NCBI GenBank assembly: GCA_031281485.1 | Contig: JAITFI010000033.1 | Span: 1-64,000 of the forward strand | DNA from: Chitinispirillales bacterium | GTDB taxonomy: Bacteria > Fibrobacterota > Chitinivibrionia > Chitinivibrionales > Chitinispirillaceae | Length of the DNA stretch: 64,000 nucleotides | Direction of reading: 5' to 3' | In this document: positions 50,707-60,419 of the stretch, piece after piece | How the letters are laid out: the number at the start of each line of letters is the position of its first letter | Position numbering within the stretch: the first letter of the stretch is position 1 | The notes under the pieces: generated by a model | The model's input: the letters and a program-made list of their open reading frames with translations, nothing else | Told to the model about the DNA's origin: nothing | The model's database searches: none | Position numbers and translations under genes: made by a program

Positions 50707-52164
50707 TCATCGGCATATCTCTTCTTTTACCGGTATTTTTATACCGTTGAGTAAACGCGCATGATTCAGAGCTATCAAGACTTCCCTAAAAAAGTCAAAC
50801 CGGCTAACTTTGTATTTAAAATCCTGATTCCGATCGTACATACTATAGAATCCGTACTTCAAGGCGTCGGCCCTGCCCTTTGCCGGCAAGCCGTTTGCCA
50901 TTATTAACGAAAATGCCTCTTCGGCGTCTTTAGGTTTGTAGCATATATCCAGATAATTATAAAACGCCGCACATAGAAGTATAACCGGTTTACCCCAATA
51001 AGATGCCTCTACCCCTATTGTCGAACCGAAAACAATCACTTTTTCCACATTCTCCATTAACGAATACGAACTTATTTCATCATTGGCCTGAATCACCGTC
51101 ACATTTGGGTATACATCGCAATATCCGAGCAATGATAGGTGGTACCGATACTTTATCTTTTTAAGATTGGGATGTATTCTTACATAAAAATGAATGTTCG
51201 TATCGTTCTTAAAATGTTCAAGAATCTCGGCGATGCCGCGCTGTTGCGAGGCGAATATTTGGTCATCGTCGTATTCGTTGTCAATAGAGGCAAACTCATC
51301 TTCCGAACTTGTGAAGATGGCGATATTTCTCTTAGATTCGTCAAACCCTTCCGGCATCATGCCGTATCTTTGGTTCCGCGTATAAACCTTATCCCCGGCG
51401 AAAAGCGACGCTTTCCTATTGTTGAAAAATGATTCGCCGATAGTCTTTTTCTCATCCTCGGTTAGGTTTGCGTCGTTCCACGTTCCTCTTATTATGTCGC
51501 AAATAGACTTTATGTTATGAGGGAGGGCATTTTCAAAAAAGATAAAGTTTTTACGTTTGCTTTTGCCTATTTTAAGATTTTCATAGCATTTCGTCGAATA
51601 TCCCAAACTCCTTGAAAACTCAAAGACAGGCCTCGTCTCAAAGTGGCGTCCGTTATAGAGTGATACCAATTCCGGGTGAACCTTATCGAGTACACCGGCC
51701 AAAACCTCTATCAATACACATTCGGCTTTAAGATATCTATCGAAATAGCTCCTAAACTCATCGTTTATGTCCGGATACAAATTGCGGGTAAGCGTGACAT
51801 ACGACGAGAACGCGCCGTAACCTATTTTTACATTTTTGTAGAGTAGTTTCTTGATCGCCGCAACGGAATCGTAATCGAATTTGAGCGATTCAACGACTGA
51901 TTTTTTCTCCGGCGTATAGAAATCTCCGTAGTGTAATATTTCAGTGTTTTTCGGCAGACGGCTAAACTGATTTTTTCTGTAGCGTCCGCACCACGCGCAT
52001 ACAATTTGTTCAGCCTTTGGATTGGATTTGCAGATATTTACCGTAGAATCGCACACCAATATTTTGACCGTATCGCCGCGCGAACACGATTGTTCGGCCA
52101 AACTCAGCATAAAGGCGTTGTCTCGCATATAATACGGGTGAGAAAAGTGTATAAGATGCGTCAT
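50707..52164 (-). CDS. capsule/polysaccharide glycosyltransferase-like protein, paralog 2
   Basis: Clearly homologous to 49176..50642 over its full length. Confidence 0.65.
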   Translation of the reverse strand: MTHLIHFSHPYYMRDNAFMLSLAEQSCSRGDTVKILVCDSTVNICKSNPKAEQIVCAWCGRYRKNQFSRLPKNTEILHYGDFYTPEKKSVVESLKFDYDSVAAIKKLLYKNVKIGYGAFSSYVTLTRNLYPDINDEFRSYFDRYLKAECVLIEVLAGVLDKVHPELVSLYNGRHFETRPVFEFSRSLGYSTKCYENLKIGKSKRKNFIFFENALPHNIKSICDIIRGTWNDANLTEDEKKTIGESFFNNRKASLFAGDKVYTRNQRYGMMPEGFDESKRNIAIFTSSEDEFASIDNEYDDDQIFASQQRGIAEILEHFKNDTNIHFYVRIHPNLKKIKYRYHLSLLGYCDVYPNVTVIQANDEISSYSLMENVEKVIVFGSTIGVEASYWGKPVILLCAAFYNYLDICYKPKDAEEAFSLIMANGLPAKGRADALKYGFYSMYDRNQDFKYKVSRFDFFREVLIALNHARLLNGIKIPVKEEICR

Positions 52165-52168
52165 AATA

Positions 52169-53203
52169 TTATCCTTTCGTAATCATTTCTTCAATTAACG
52201 GTACGCCTCCCAAAATATCATAGGCGGCCTTTTTGCCCAAAACGTCCTCATACCTCTTTGTCGAAAGCCCGCCTGACGGACGGATCGATTTTATATTGTC
52301 AGGGGTAAACAACTCCCCCTTTTTCATACTTTTCACCACATATAGCGAACGCCGAAACCTCAGCGACGGAATCTCGGCCTCGGTAGATCCATAAAATACA
52401 TTACCGCGAGACCGATACGCAATATTTATTTCAAAAATTAGTTTTTTCATCTCATCCGGTTCCACAGAAAACACGCTGTCCACCCCGCCGTCAGCCCTCG
52501 AAATCGTGAAGTGCTTTTCAATAACCATAGCCCCCAACGCCACGGCGGCCACCGACACAGACGTTCCGAGCGTATGGTCGGATAGCCCGATAACACATTC
52601 CGGGAACCGCATTTGCATATCGCTGATCGTAAGCAAATTGGTGTTTTCAGGCGCGGCCGGGTAGGTACTGGTACATTTCAGAAGAACAACTTCCGGACAA
52701 CCGTTGCAATGCAACACATCCACGCTCTCTTTTAACTCTTCAAAACCTATCATTCCGGTAGACATTATGACAGGCTTCCCTGTTTTGGCGACATACTTCA
52801 AAAGCGGCAGGTCGTAGTTCTCAAAACTCGCGATTTTATAGACAGAGACACCCAAATCCTCCAGAAAATCAACCGCTGAAAAATCAAACGGCGTGCTGAA
52901 CCCCATAATCCCAGACTCGGCGCATTTATCAAAGATCGGCTTGCTCCAATCCCACGGGGTATACGCTTTTTTGTATAACGAGTACAATGTATCGCCTTTC
53001 CAAAGGCTGTCTTTGTCCTTAATCAAAAATTCGTCCCTGTCGGAATCTATCGTTATGGTATCCGGCGTATACGTCTGTATTTTAAGCGCGTCAACGCCGG
53101 TCTTAGCGGCTTCATCGACAAGCGATAATGCGCGCCCAAGGCTTTGGTTATGATTGCCGCTCATCTCGGCAATGACAAAGGGTTTTGACAGTTCTTTAAA
53201 CAT
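52169..53203 (-). CDS. pseI: pseudaminic acid synthase
   Basis: PFVIAEMSGNHNQSLGRALSLVDEAAKTGVDALKIQTY; C-terminal SAF/antifreeze-like LYVVKSMKKGELFTPDNIKSIRPSGGL. Confidence 0.9.
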   Translation of the reverse strand: MFKELSKPFVIAEMSGNHNQSLGRALSLVDEAAKTGVDALKIQTYTPDTITIDSDRDEFLIKDKDSLWKGDTLYSLYKKAYTPWDWSKPIFDKCAESGIMGFSTPFDFSAVDFLEDLGVSVYKIASFENYDLPLLKYVAKTGKPVIMSTGMIGFEELKESVDVLHCNGCPEVVLLKCTSTYPAAPENTNLLTISDMQMRFPECVIGLSDHTLGTSVSVAAVALGAMVIEKHFTISRADGGVDSVFSVEPDEMKKLIFEINIAYRSRGNVFYGSTEAEIPSLRFRRSLYVVKSMKKGELFTPDNIKSIRPSGGLSTKRYEDVLGKKAAYDILGGVPLIEEMITKG

Positions 53204-53820
53204 TACACGCCGTCCTTGCCGTCAATAGTATCACATTCGCCATTGATTCTTTTTATGGGATGAATCGTAATGTCATTCCTGATATTTATCCTTCCTTTAC
53301 CTTTTTGCCACTCGTTTTTCAATAAACCAAACAAGCGCAAGCCTATTCTCTTCTCTCCATTCACGATATGCGAACGCAAAAAGCCCTCTTCGGTAAACAA
53401 CAACATTTTATGTATATTCAGGCTTTTGAGATTGCCGTCAAAAACCTCGGTATAAATCTTCTCAAGCCCGAGAGTATCAAAAGAATAGTCTATCAAAGCG
53501 GCCAAACTTTTAGCCATAAGCCCTTTTTCGTTGATGTTTCGCGTTTTATAGAATCCAAGTTCCGCGCTTTTGTGCCTTTTGTCTATTTTTTTCAGATTCA
53601 CGGCCCCGAACGGACAAGTATGCTCATCGACAATTACGAGGCAAATCTGGCTTTGATCGGCTTTCAGCCGCTCAATCCACGCAAGATGCTCCGCCTCGCT
53701 TATTACGCCTTCCGTAAACATCCATTCGCGAATAAATTCCTCATTACGGATATTCAGCACCCGTAATTGCGCGGTTCTATCCAAATCGGTTAACGGGATA
53801 AGCTCATATATTTTCGACAT
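53203..53820 (-). CDS. pseH: GNAT acetyltransferase (PseH-like)
   Basis: LRVLNIRNEEFIREWMFTEGVISEAEHLAWIERLKAD; GFYKTRNINEKGLMAKSLAALIDYSFDTLGLEKIYTEV. Confidence 0.82.
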   Translation of the reverse strand: MSKIYELIPLTDLDRTAQLRVLNIRNEEFIREWMFTEGVISEAEHLAWIERLKADQSQICLVIVDEHTCPFGAVNLKKIDKRHKSAELGFYKTRNINEKGLMAKSLAALIDYSFDTLGLEKIYTEVFDGNLKSLNIHKMLLFTEEGFLRSHIVNGEKRIGLRLFGLLKNEWQKGKGRINIRNDITIHPIKRINGECDTIDGKDGV

Positions 53821-54550
53821 AAAGAAAATCCTTCTTATAATCATTCAAATCGACAGCCGAATCATGCTTCGCCTCATTGGTTATCATGGCGCCGTCCGGA
53901 ACCGTTTTCAATAACTCTTTGAGCGGAAAAGTCCCGTCGCCGTAGTGTAAATGCATATCACACTCGCTCGCGAAATCGCCGTCCGTCAGATGGTATATAC
54001 GCGGATTCAGCGCCGAGAACTCCCTGATATACCCTAACGGCTCCTTTTTCATCGAATTCGCGGCGCATATCGCGTGGCCGAAATCGAGACAAAAGCCGGC
54101 TCGCAGCTCGCTCATTATATATCCGACATCTTCAGGCGTAAAACCCAAACACCGCTCCCCGTTCAACCCTTTCATCGGCTTATTTTCAATCAAACATCTG
54201 GCATCGGCAAAAGGGCGGAGCTGGCTTATCGTTTCCTCAATTTTGCCGTTGACTCCGGAATGAAAAATTATGCGCTCGGCCTTGAGCGCGTCGGCAAACC
54301 TTAACGTCTCACGCAGCTTCACCTTATTATTCTCACGCTCTTCCGGCAGAGAAAGATTCATGCCGGCGAACGAGTGCGGCGCGTGTATGACCATTGGAAT
54401 CGAAAAGCGCTTCCAATACTCAATAGTATCATCAAAACTGCCTAACAGTACAAATAACTCTATGTACTGAAAATACCCGTCGTTGTAAAAAGAGAGGATA
54501 TCTTCGGTATAATTAATATTTATACTGCCGAGCTTCAGGCCGAACCGCAT
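53804..54550 (-). CDS. TIM-barrel sugar-phosphate isomerase/epimerase-like (AP-endonuclease-2 fold)
   Basis: PMVIHAPHSFAGMNLS; CLIENKPMKGLNGERCLGFTPEDV; AGFCLDFGHAICAA. Confidence 0.75.
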   Translation of the reverse strand: MRFGLKLGSININYTEDILSFYNDGYFQYIELFVLLGSFDDTIEYWKRFSIPMVIHAPHSFAGMNLSLPEERENNKVKLRETLRFADALKAERIIFHSGVNGKIEETISQLRPFADARCLIENKPMKGLNGERCLGFTPEDVGYIMSELRAGFCLDFGHAICAANSMKKEPLGYIREFSALNPRIYHLTDGDFASECDMHLHYGDGTFPLKELLKTVPDGAMITNEAKHDSAVDLNDYKKDFLYVENI

Positions 54551-54552
54551 AG

Positions 54553-55863
54553 TCAATTAAGCCTCTTGAACCCGCTTTGGCAAACCGGGCCTTTCAGCAA
54601 CTTCGCGCTTGTATTCTCATCTATTGATTTCTTAATCAGCGAAAACACCTCTTCAACAACGCCAAGATACTGCCGTACGACATCCTCTGTGTGGGCGAAA
54701 CAGCAATAGAAAGAGTTCGTAGCAAGATACCCGCGCCCGAGCATCTCTTGAATAAACAAGGTTTTGAGAACAAGCGGGTCTTTGTCCTGAAAATCAAAGT
54801 GGCTCAACGGGTAGATAGACCCGATATGGATGGACAGCCCGGTCTTCTTCGCTATGGTATTCCAACCGTCCTGAACTATCTTTCCGATCTTTACAAGATG
54901 TTCCTGAACTTTATCCCGTTCCATTTTATCTATTGTGGCCAACGCCGCCGCCGGGCCGATGCGTTCGGTCCAGTACGTGCTGCTGATAAACGAATCCTGC
55001 GCGGCGTCCATGTACTTCTTCTTTCCGATAACGGCCGCCATCGGGTACCCGTTGCTCATGCCTTTGGCGAAGACGGCGATATCCGGTTTGATATTGTACA
55101 AAAGGTGCGCGCCCCCGAGGTTGAGGCGCCATCCGGCGGTAACCTCGTCAATGATAAGGGCTATCCCGTTTTTGCCGGTTTCGGTATGAACGCACTCCCA
55201 GAAACCCTCTTCCGGCTCGATATTTCTAATAGGCTCCATCACAACCGCGGCAATCTTATCTTTGTATTTAAGCAGCAAATCCTGAAATTCGGCCTTGTTG
55301 TTAAAATTGAACGGGAACGACGTATCTTTCAGATGCCGCGGCACCCCGGCCGGCTTAAGCCCGGGGAGCAACTGCCCGTCCAACGCCGAGTCGCTGGAAA
55401 GGTTCGCCGCTATGTACCAGTCGTGCCACCCGTGATAGCCGCAGAAAAGGACGACGTCCCTGCCGGTGGCCGCGCGGGCAATTCGCACGGCGACCATCAT
55501 CGCCTCCCCCCCACTGCGGGCAAAACGCGCCATATCCGCCCACGGATGGATGGCGATCAGCCTCTCGGCGAGCGCGACCTCTTCCGGCGTGTTCAGGGTC
55601 GTCATGCTGCCGGCGTCTATAACCGCTTTAACGGCGCCGTCAATCTCATCATCGGCGTAACCTATCGTGTTCGCGCCGATACCCATGTAGCTCGCGTCAA
55701 CATACTCCTTGTCGTCCAAATCCCAAACACGGCACCCCTTGGCCTTTTTATAGTACGCCGGCCAGTAATCCGGCAAAAACTGCTCCGGCCGCTTGCTTAA
55801 AAGCTGAGTCCCGCCGGGAATAATCTTCTTAGCCCGTACGTACAATTCCTGAGATTTACCCAT
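54553..55863 (-). CDS. class III aminotransferase (glutamate-1-semialdehyde aminotransferase-like)
   Basis: FARSGGEAMMVAVRIARAATGRDVVLFCGYHGWHDWYIA; LIIDEVTAGWRLNLGGAH; VFAKGMSNGYPMAAVIG. Confidence 0.9.
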   Translation of the reverse strand: MGKSQELYVRAKKIIPGGTQLLSKRPEQFLPDYWPAYYKKAKGCRVWDLDDKEYVDASYMGIGANTIGYADDEIDGAVKAVIDAGSMTTLNTPEEVALAERLIAIHPWADMARFARSGGEAMMVAVRIARAATGRDVVLFCGYHGWHDWYIAANLSSDSALDGQLLPGLKPAGVPRHLKDTSFPFNFNNKAEFQDLLLKYKDKIAAVVMEPIRNIEPEEGFWECVHTETGKNGIALIIDEVTAGWRLNLGGAHLLYNIKPDIAVFAKGMSNGYPMAAVIGKKKYMDAAQDSFISSTYWTERIGPAAALATIDKMERDKVQEHLVKIGKIVQDGWNTIAKKTGLSIHIGSIYPLSHFDFQDKDPLVLKTLFIQEMLGRGYLATNSFYCCFAHTEDVVRQYLGVVEEVFSLIKKSIDENTSAKLLKGPVCQSGFKRLN

Positions 55864-55865
55864 TT

Positions 55866-56558
55866 TTACGCCCCTTTGATCAATTTATATTTCAATTCGG
55901 CCATCTCCCAATCGTCTACGGTATCAATATCCTGAACCTCACGCTCATCCATAATATACGCCATTGTCTTGGCGGGAACAAGCGTCTTTTCCGTAATAAG
56001 CGCGGCCGTCTTTATAATATAAAACATTCCCGCGTCAAAATATTTCGGTACGAGATCCTGAGAGCGGATCTGCTGGGCCGCCCTATCATTGGGGATAAGG
56101 ATGCCGTTTTCTATCTTCATTGCCCACTCAACCGGAACCGGAAACCTGCACACCGGCTGCAACGCGTCGTTATCCGAGGCGGCCAATTGATTATACGCGT
56201 TTTGCAACGTTTGCCCCGACAGGAACGGGACGCACGGATATACGCAACATACGGTATCGAACTCCCGTCCGGTCTTTTGGTAGTTGGCAACCACCTCCTC
56301 CAAAACATCAAATGTGGAGGCGAAGTCGTCCGCCGTCTTTTCGGAACGCATAAACGGTACGCAAGCGCCACCGTCTTTGGCGACTTTCGCGATCTCATCG
56401 CTGTCCGTCGATACCATAATCTCCGAAAAAATCCCGGCGTTCTGACACGCGCCTATCGCGTAGTGCAACATGGGTTTACCGAAAAACTCCTTAATATTTT
56501 TTTTCGGTATCCGCTTGGAACCGCCCCTGGCGGTGATAATAGCTATGGCGTTTTTCAT
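55866..56558 (-). CDS. pseF: pseudaminic acid cytidylyltransferase
   Basis: AIITARGGSKRIPKKNIKEFFGKPMLHYAIGACQNAGIFSEIMVSTDSDEIA. Confidence 0.9.
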   Translation of the reverse strand: MKNAIAIITARGGSKRIPKKNIKEFFGKPMLHYAIGACQNAGIFSEIMVSTDSDEIAKVAKDGGACVPFMRSEKTADDFASTFDVLEEVVANYQKTGREFDTVCCVYPCVPFLSGQTLQNAYNQLAASDNDALQPVCRFPVPVEWAMKIENGILIPNDRAAQQIRSQDLVPKYFDAGMFYIIKTAALITEKTLVPAKTMAYIMDEREVQDIDTVDDWEMAELKYKLIKGA

Positions 56559-56567
56559 AAAAACCCC

Positions 56568-57428
56568 CTATCTTCGCCAATTAAACGGCAATATAATATT
56601 TTCATCGCCAACCGCAAACCCTTCAAAAACATCATACGGAATATCTACCGTCTTAATCATTTCGCAACTATCAACATTGCTTTTCAAATTATCAAGCGAA
56701 TCAACGCCTATAACTATATACGAAATATCAGGATTATGATGGGCAAACGCCAAACACAACGCGGCGATATTTATTGAATGAGCCTCGGCAAGCCGGTTTA
56801 TTTCCGTCAATTTGCTTTTTACGGAATCAAAACCGGCGTCAAGTTTTTCCGGAGCCATAAAAAACAACCCCTGCAAGAAAATAGACCGGACGTGGATGTC
56901 AATTCCGCGGGCTTTTAATTCCGGAAATAGGTAGGCAAACCGCTGATCGAATATACTGTACGGAATCTGAACGATATCGCACGGAACGCTATTTTTCAGG
57001 ATATATTCGGCCTCGGAGGGATAATACAGCGAAAAACCGATACGCTCTGACTTGCCGGACTCCTTAATTTTTACGAAATCGTCGATATAGTCGCGGCGCT
57101 CGCAAAAAATGGAATAGTTATGGAATAAATATCCGTATATACGCTCGATTTTTAACTGCGACAGCGAAGCGTCTATACGTTGCAACGGACGGATTTCCGT
57201 GTTTGCCGGATATTTTGTTATTATCCGAAATTCTTCGCCGATTTTCGCCATAGCCTCGCCCAACACCGACTCGCTGTCGCCGTAAGCGCCGGCTGTATCA
57301 AGCATATCGATGCCGCTGTCGCCGGCGAATTTCAGTATCCGAGAGACTTCGTCTGCCGGTACTTTTCCGCGCGCGTTATTTATGCCGTAATCCAGTCCAA
57401 ACTGGACGGTGCCTAAACATAGTTTCAT
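56568..57428 (-). CDS. aldo/keto reductase
   Basis: LCLGTVQFGLDYGINNARGKVPADEVSRILKFAGDSGIDMLDTAGAYGDSESVLGEAM. Confidence 0.88.
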   Translation of the reverse strand: MKLCLGTVQFGLDYGINNARGKVPADEVSRILKFAGDSGIDMLDTAGAYGDSESVLGEAMAKIGEEFRIITKYPANTEIRPLQRIDASLSQLKIERIYGYLFHNYSIFCERRDYIDDFVKIKESGKSERIGFSLYYPSEAEYILKNSVPCDIVQIPYSIFDQRFAYLFPELKARGIDIHVRSIFLQGLFFMAPEKLDAGFDSVKSKLTEINRLAEAHSINIAALCLAFAHHNPDISYIVIGVDSLDNLKSNVDSCEMIKTVDIPYDVFEGFAVGDENIILPFNWRR

Positions 57429-57487
57429 AGGTTTTCAAATCCATTCAAAAAAATATCTTTCATGTTCACGCCGCCGTATCCATATAT

Positions 57488-58648
57488 TTATGTTATTGCG
57501 GAAATAATAGTCTTTTCAACATACTCCACATCCTCGTCCGACATCATCGGAAATAACGGAATACTCAAACAATTACGGTAATACGATTCTGTCACTGGAT
57601 ACTCTTTCGGGCGATACTCTCCGTACTTACCGACATAATAGGGTTGGCTGTTCACCGGAATATAGTGCACCTGCGTGCCGATCCCCTTTTGCCTCAACTC
57701 TTCCATAACCTGTTTTCTGGATTTCCCGATCTTATCGAAATCCAACTGCAACACATAGAGATGAAAGCAACTGTCAACGCCGTTTTTTTCATACGGAACA
57801 GTAATATTAGGTTTATCAGAAAAAGCGTCATTGTACATACTTACTATCTCTCTGCGCCGTTTTTTGAACGAATCCAGCTTAGACATCTGGCTACTGCCCA
57901 AAGCCGCCTGAATATCGGTCATGCGGTTGTTGCCGCCAAGCATTTGCACCTCATAGTACCACGGCCCCGGATTTTTGCTTAACTCTTGTTCGTCTTTAGT
58001 AATGCCGATTGTGCGCAATTTTAAGAGTCTTTTGTACAAGACGTCATTATTGGTCGTGATAGCGCCGCCTTCTCCGGATGTAATTGTCTTTACCGGATGA
58101 AATGAAAATATCGTCATGTCCGACTTGTGACAGCAACCCACCGCTTTACCGTCGGCATATTTTGAACCTATGGCATGGGCTGCGTCTTCAATAATAAACA
58201 GCTTGTGTCTTTCGGCGATTTCCTTTATCGCGTCAATATCAACCGCCTGTCCGGCAAAATCGACCGGTATGATCACTCTTGTTCTCGGCGTTATCCCTTT
58301 CTCTATCTCATGCGGCGAGATATTATACGTTTGAGCGTCTATATCGGCGAATACCGGAACCAACCCGTTGGTGATCAGGCAATTCGCGGACGCGACAAAC
58401 GTAATAGGCGTTGTAATGCCTTCCGATCCTTCGCCGATTTCAAGCGCCGACACGGCTATGTGCAACGCCTGCGTGGCGTTTGACACGACGACGCAGTGCT
58501 TCGCCCCAACGGCTGATTTTATCGAATTTTCAAATCCCTCAATCCGGGGCCCCTGCGTCAGGTAACCGGAGCGCAACACGCTTTCAACCGCTTTTATATC
58601 GGCCTCGTCAATCCATTGCCTGCCGTATGGAATAAATTCGGCCATCAA
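57488..58648 (-). CDS. pseC: UDP-4-amino-4,6-dideoxy-N-acetyl-beta-L-altrosamine transaminase
   Basis: IPYGRQWIDEADIKAVESVLRSGYLTQGPRIEGFE; EDAAHAIGSKYADGKAVG; SFHPVKTITSGEGGAITTNN. Confidence 0.92.
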   Translation of the reverse strand: MMAEFIPYGRQWIDEADIKAVESVLRSGYLTQGPRIEGFENSIKSAVGAKHCVVVSNATQALHIAVSALEIGEGSEGITTPITFVASANCLITNGLVPVFADIDAQTYNISPHEIEKGITPRTRVIIPVDFAGQAVDIDAIKEIAERHKLFIIEDAAHAIGSKYADGKAVGCCHKSDMTIFSFHPVKTITSGEGGAITTNNDVLYKRLLKLRTIGITKDEQELSKNPGPWYYEVQMLGGNNRMTDIQAALGSSQMSKLDSFKKRRREIVSMYNDAFSDKPNITVPYEKNGVDSCFHLYVLQLDFDKIGKSRKQVMEELRQKGIGTQVHYIPVNSQPYYVGKYGEYRPKEYPVTESYYRNCLSIPLFPMMSDEDVEYVEKTIISAIT

Positions 58649-59643
58649 ATGTTCCCTACTTTTTCTTTATTTTGTTCTATCCACCGACGCAACTCATCAA
58701 CTGTCATCCATTCCGTATTGTTGTCGGATGAGTATGAAAATCCTTCCGGAACAAGCGTGCCTTGTTTTATTCTGTTCATGTCATTGCTCCACCCATGAAT
58801 TTGCGGCAGTATCTTGAAATGTTCCTCATATTCATAAGTATACGGGGCGTCCTCGACGCCTATCATCTGTTCGTGCAGCTTCTCCCCCGGGCGTATGCCA
58901 ACAATCTTTTGTTTCGCGGTCTCCGATACGGCGCGGGCTATGTCGGTTATGTTCATCGACGGTATCTTTTTCACATATATCTCACCGCCTTCGGTGTCGT
59001 CGAAAGTGTGCCAGACGAGTTCGACCGCTTGTTCCAAAGAGATCATGAACCGCGTCATGCGCTCGTCGGTCACGGTAAGTTCGCCGCTCTTCGCTTGTTC
59101 TATGAAAAACGGTATGACCGAGCCTCTGGACCCCATCACATTCCCGTACCGCACTATCGCGAAGCGCGTATCCTTGCCTCCGGCGTAAGAATTACCGGCG
59201 ATAAAGAGTTTATCGCTGCATAGTTTAGTAGCGCCGTAGAGGTTTACGGGCTGGCTGGCCTTGTCAGTGCTGAGGGCCACGCACCGCTTGACGCCCTTGT
59301 CGATACAAGCGTCAATCACGTTAACGGCGCCGTTTACGTTGGTCTTGACGCATTCGAACGGATTGTATTCGGCGGTCGGGACGATTTTTGTGGCGGCGGC
59401 GTGAACCACATAGTCAACGCCGTCAAGGGCGCGGTAGAGGCGCTCCCTATCGCGGACGTCTCCGATGAAAAACCTGATTCTGTCGTCGTCCTGAAATTTT
59501 TTGGCCATCTCCCATTGCTTCATCTCATCGCGGGAATAGATGATCAACTTCTTCGGGTTGTACTTTTCCAGGGTCATGGGCGCGAAAGTATTTCCAAACG
59601 ACCCCGTCCCGCCGGTAATTAATATTGTTGAGCCGGATAGCAT
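58645..59643 (-). CDS. pseB: UDP-N-acetylglucosamine 4,6-dehydratase (inverting)
   Basis: STILITGGTGSFGNTFAPMTLEKYNPKKLIIYSRDEMKQWEM; VALSTDKASQPVNLYGATKLCSDKLF. Confidence 0.95.
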   Translation of the reverse strand: MLSGSTILITGGTGSFGNTFAPMTLEKYNPKKLIIYSRDEMKQWEMAKKFQDDDRIRFFIGDVRDRERLYRALDGVDYVVHAAATKIVPTAEYNPFECVKTNVNGAVNVIDACIDKGVKRCVALSTDKASQPVNLYGATKLCSDKLFIAGNSYAGGKDTRFAIVRYGNVMGSRGSVIPFFIEQAKSGELTVTDERMTRFMISLEQAVELVWHTFDDTEGGEIYVKKIPSMNITDIARAVSETAKQKIVGIRPGEKLHEQMIGVEDAPYTYEYEEHFKILPQIHGWSNDMNRIKQGTLVPEGFSYSSDNNTEWMTVDELRRWIEQNKEKVGNI

Positions 59644-59734
59644 TTTGATCCCCTACTATTGTGTGTTTATTATACGACACGTCACTGAAATATAATTCAT
59701 ACCGCCCCACGGAACCGTATCGGCCGCGCGCCTG

Positions 59735-60253
59735 TCACTGCGTAATCTTGGCGCCTACGACCCAAGCGTCCTTGTACCCAAATTTTCTGACCCCCGGCAG
59801 CGCCGCTTCCGCCTCGGCCCTGGTCTTGAAATCGCCCACGTAGAGCTTGTACAGCGACTGGTCGGACGCCATGAAGACCTGCTGCTTCATCACATTCTCG
59901 GCGTTCACCTTCTCACGGCGCGCCATATCTACCTGGCTTGACGCCAGTATTTGGATGCGGAAGCGCGGTTCGGAGGCGGCGCCGCCCCTCTCCGGCGCTG
60001 GGCTTACCGCCGGCACCACCTCGAGGACCGGCAGGTCGTTTGCCGAGAGGGCGATCTCCCGCCCGCGGTTCAGCGTGTCCAGAAAGGTCTGGCCGTCGCT
60101 AACCGTGTAACGCTCGCGCGGGTCGACGGCGTCGGGACGCGGCTCGGCAGCGGACGGCCCCGACCTCGCGGCTTTGTTGGTGCAACCCGCGGACAAAAGC
60201 AAGATTTGGGCCGCTATGGCCGATAATAACAGCGCGAACAGACTTTTTTTCAT
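59735..60253 (-). CDS. SPOR-domain lipoprotein
   Basis: LLSAGCTNK lipobox; FRIQILASSQVDMARREKVNAENVMKQQVFMASDQSLYKLYVGDFKTRAEAEAAL. Confidence 0.85.
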   Translation of the reverse strand: MKKSLFALLLSAIAAQILLLSAGCTNKAARSGPSAAEPRPDAVDPRERYTVSDGQTFLDTLNRGREIALSANDLPVLEVVPAVSPAPERGGAASEPRFRIQILASSQVDMARREKVNAENVMKQQVFMASDQSLYKLYVGDFKTRAEAEAALPGVRKFGYKDAWVVGAKITQ

Positions 60254-60419
60254 GATTTTGTTCCTGTGCATACGGTATATTTATTGATATTGGTACGGAT
60301 TTTGCCGCCTTTTCGGCTAACCCGTACCTCACTGTAATATAAATATACACAATCTACATGGGCAGAGTCAATGGATTTAACGGCAAAATATCAATTCAAC
60401 GTTTTAAAGGGGTAATAAC

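Noticed and set aside
54691-55800. Long antisense ORF opposite the class III aminotransferase
   Set aside because: Shadow ORF with Arg/Val/Gly-rich low-information translation; the opposite strand has a clear enzyme.
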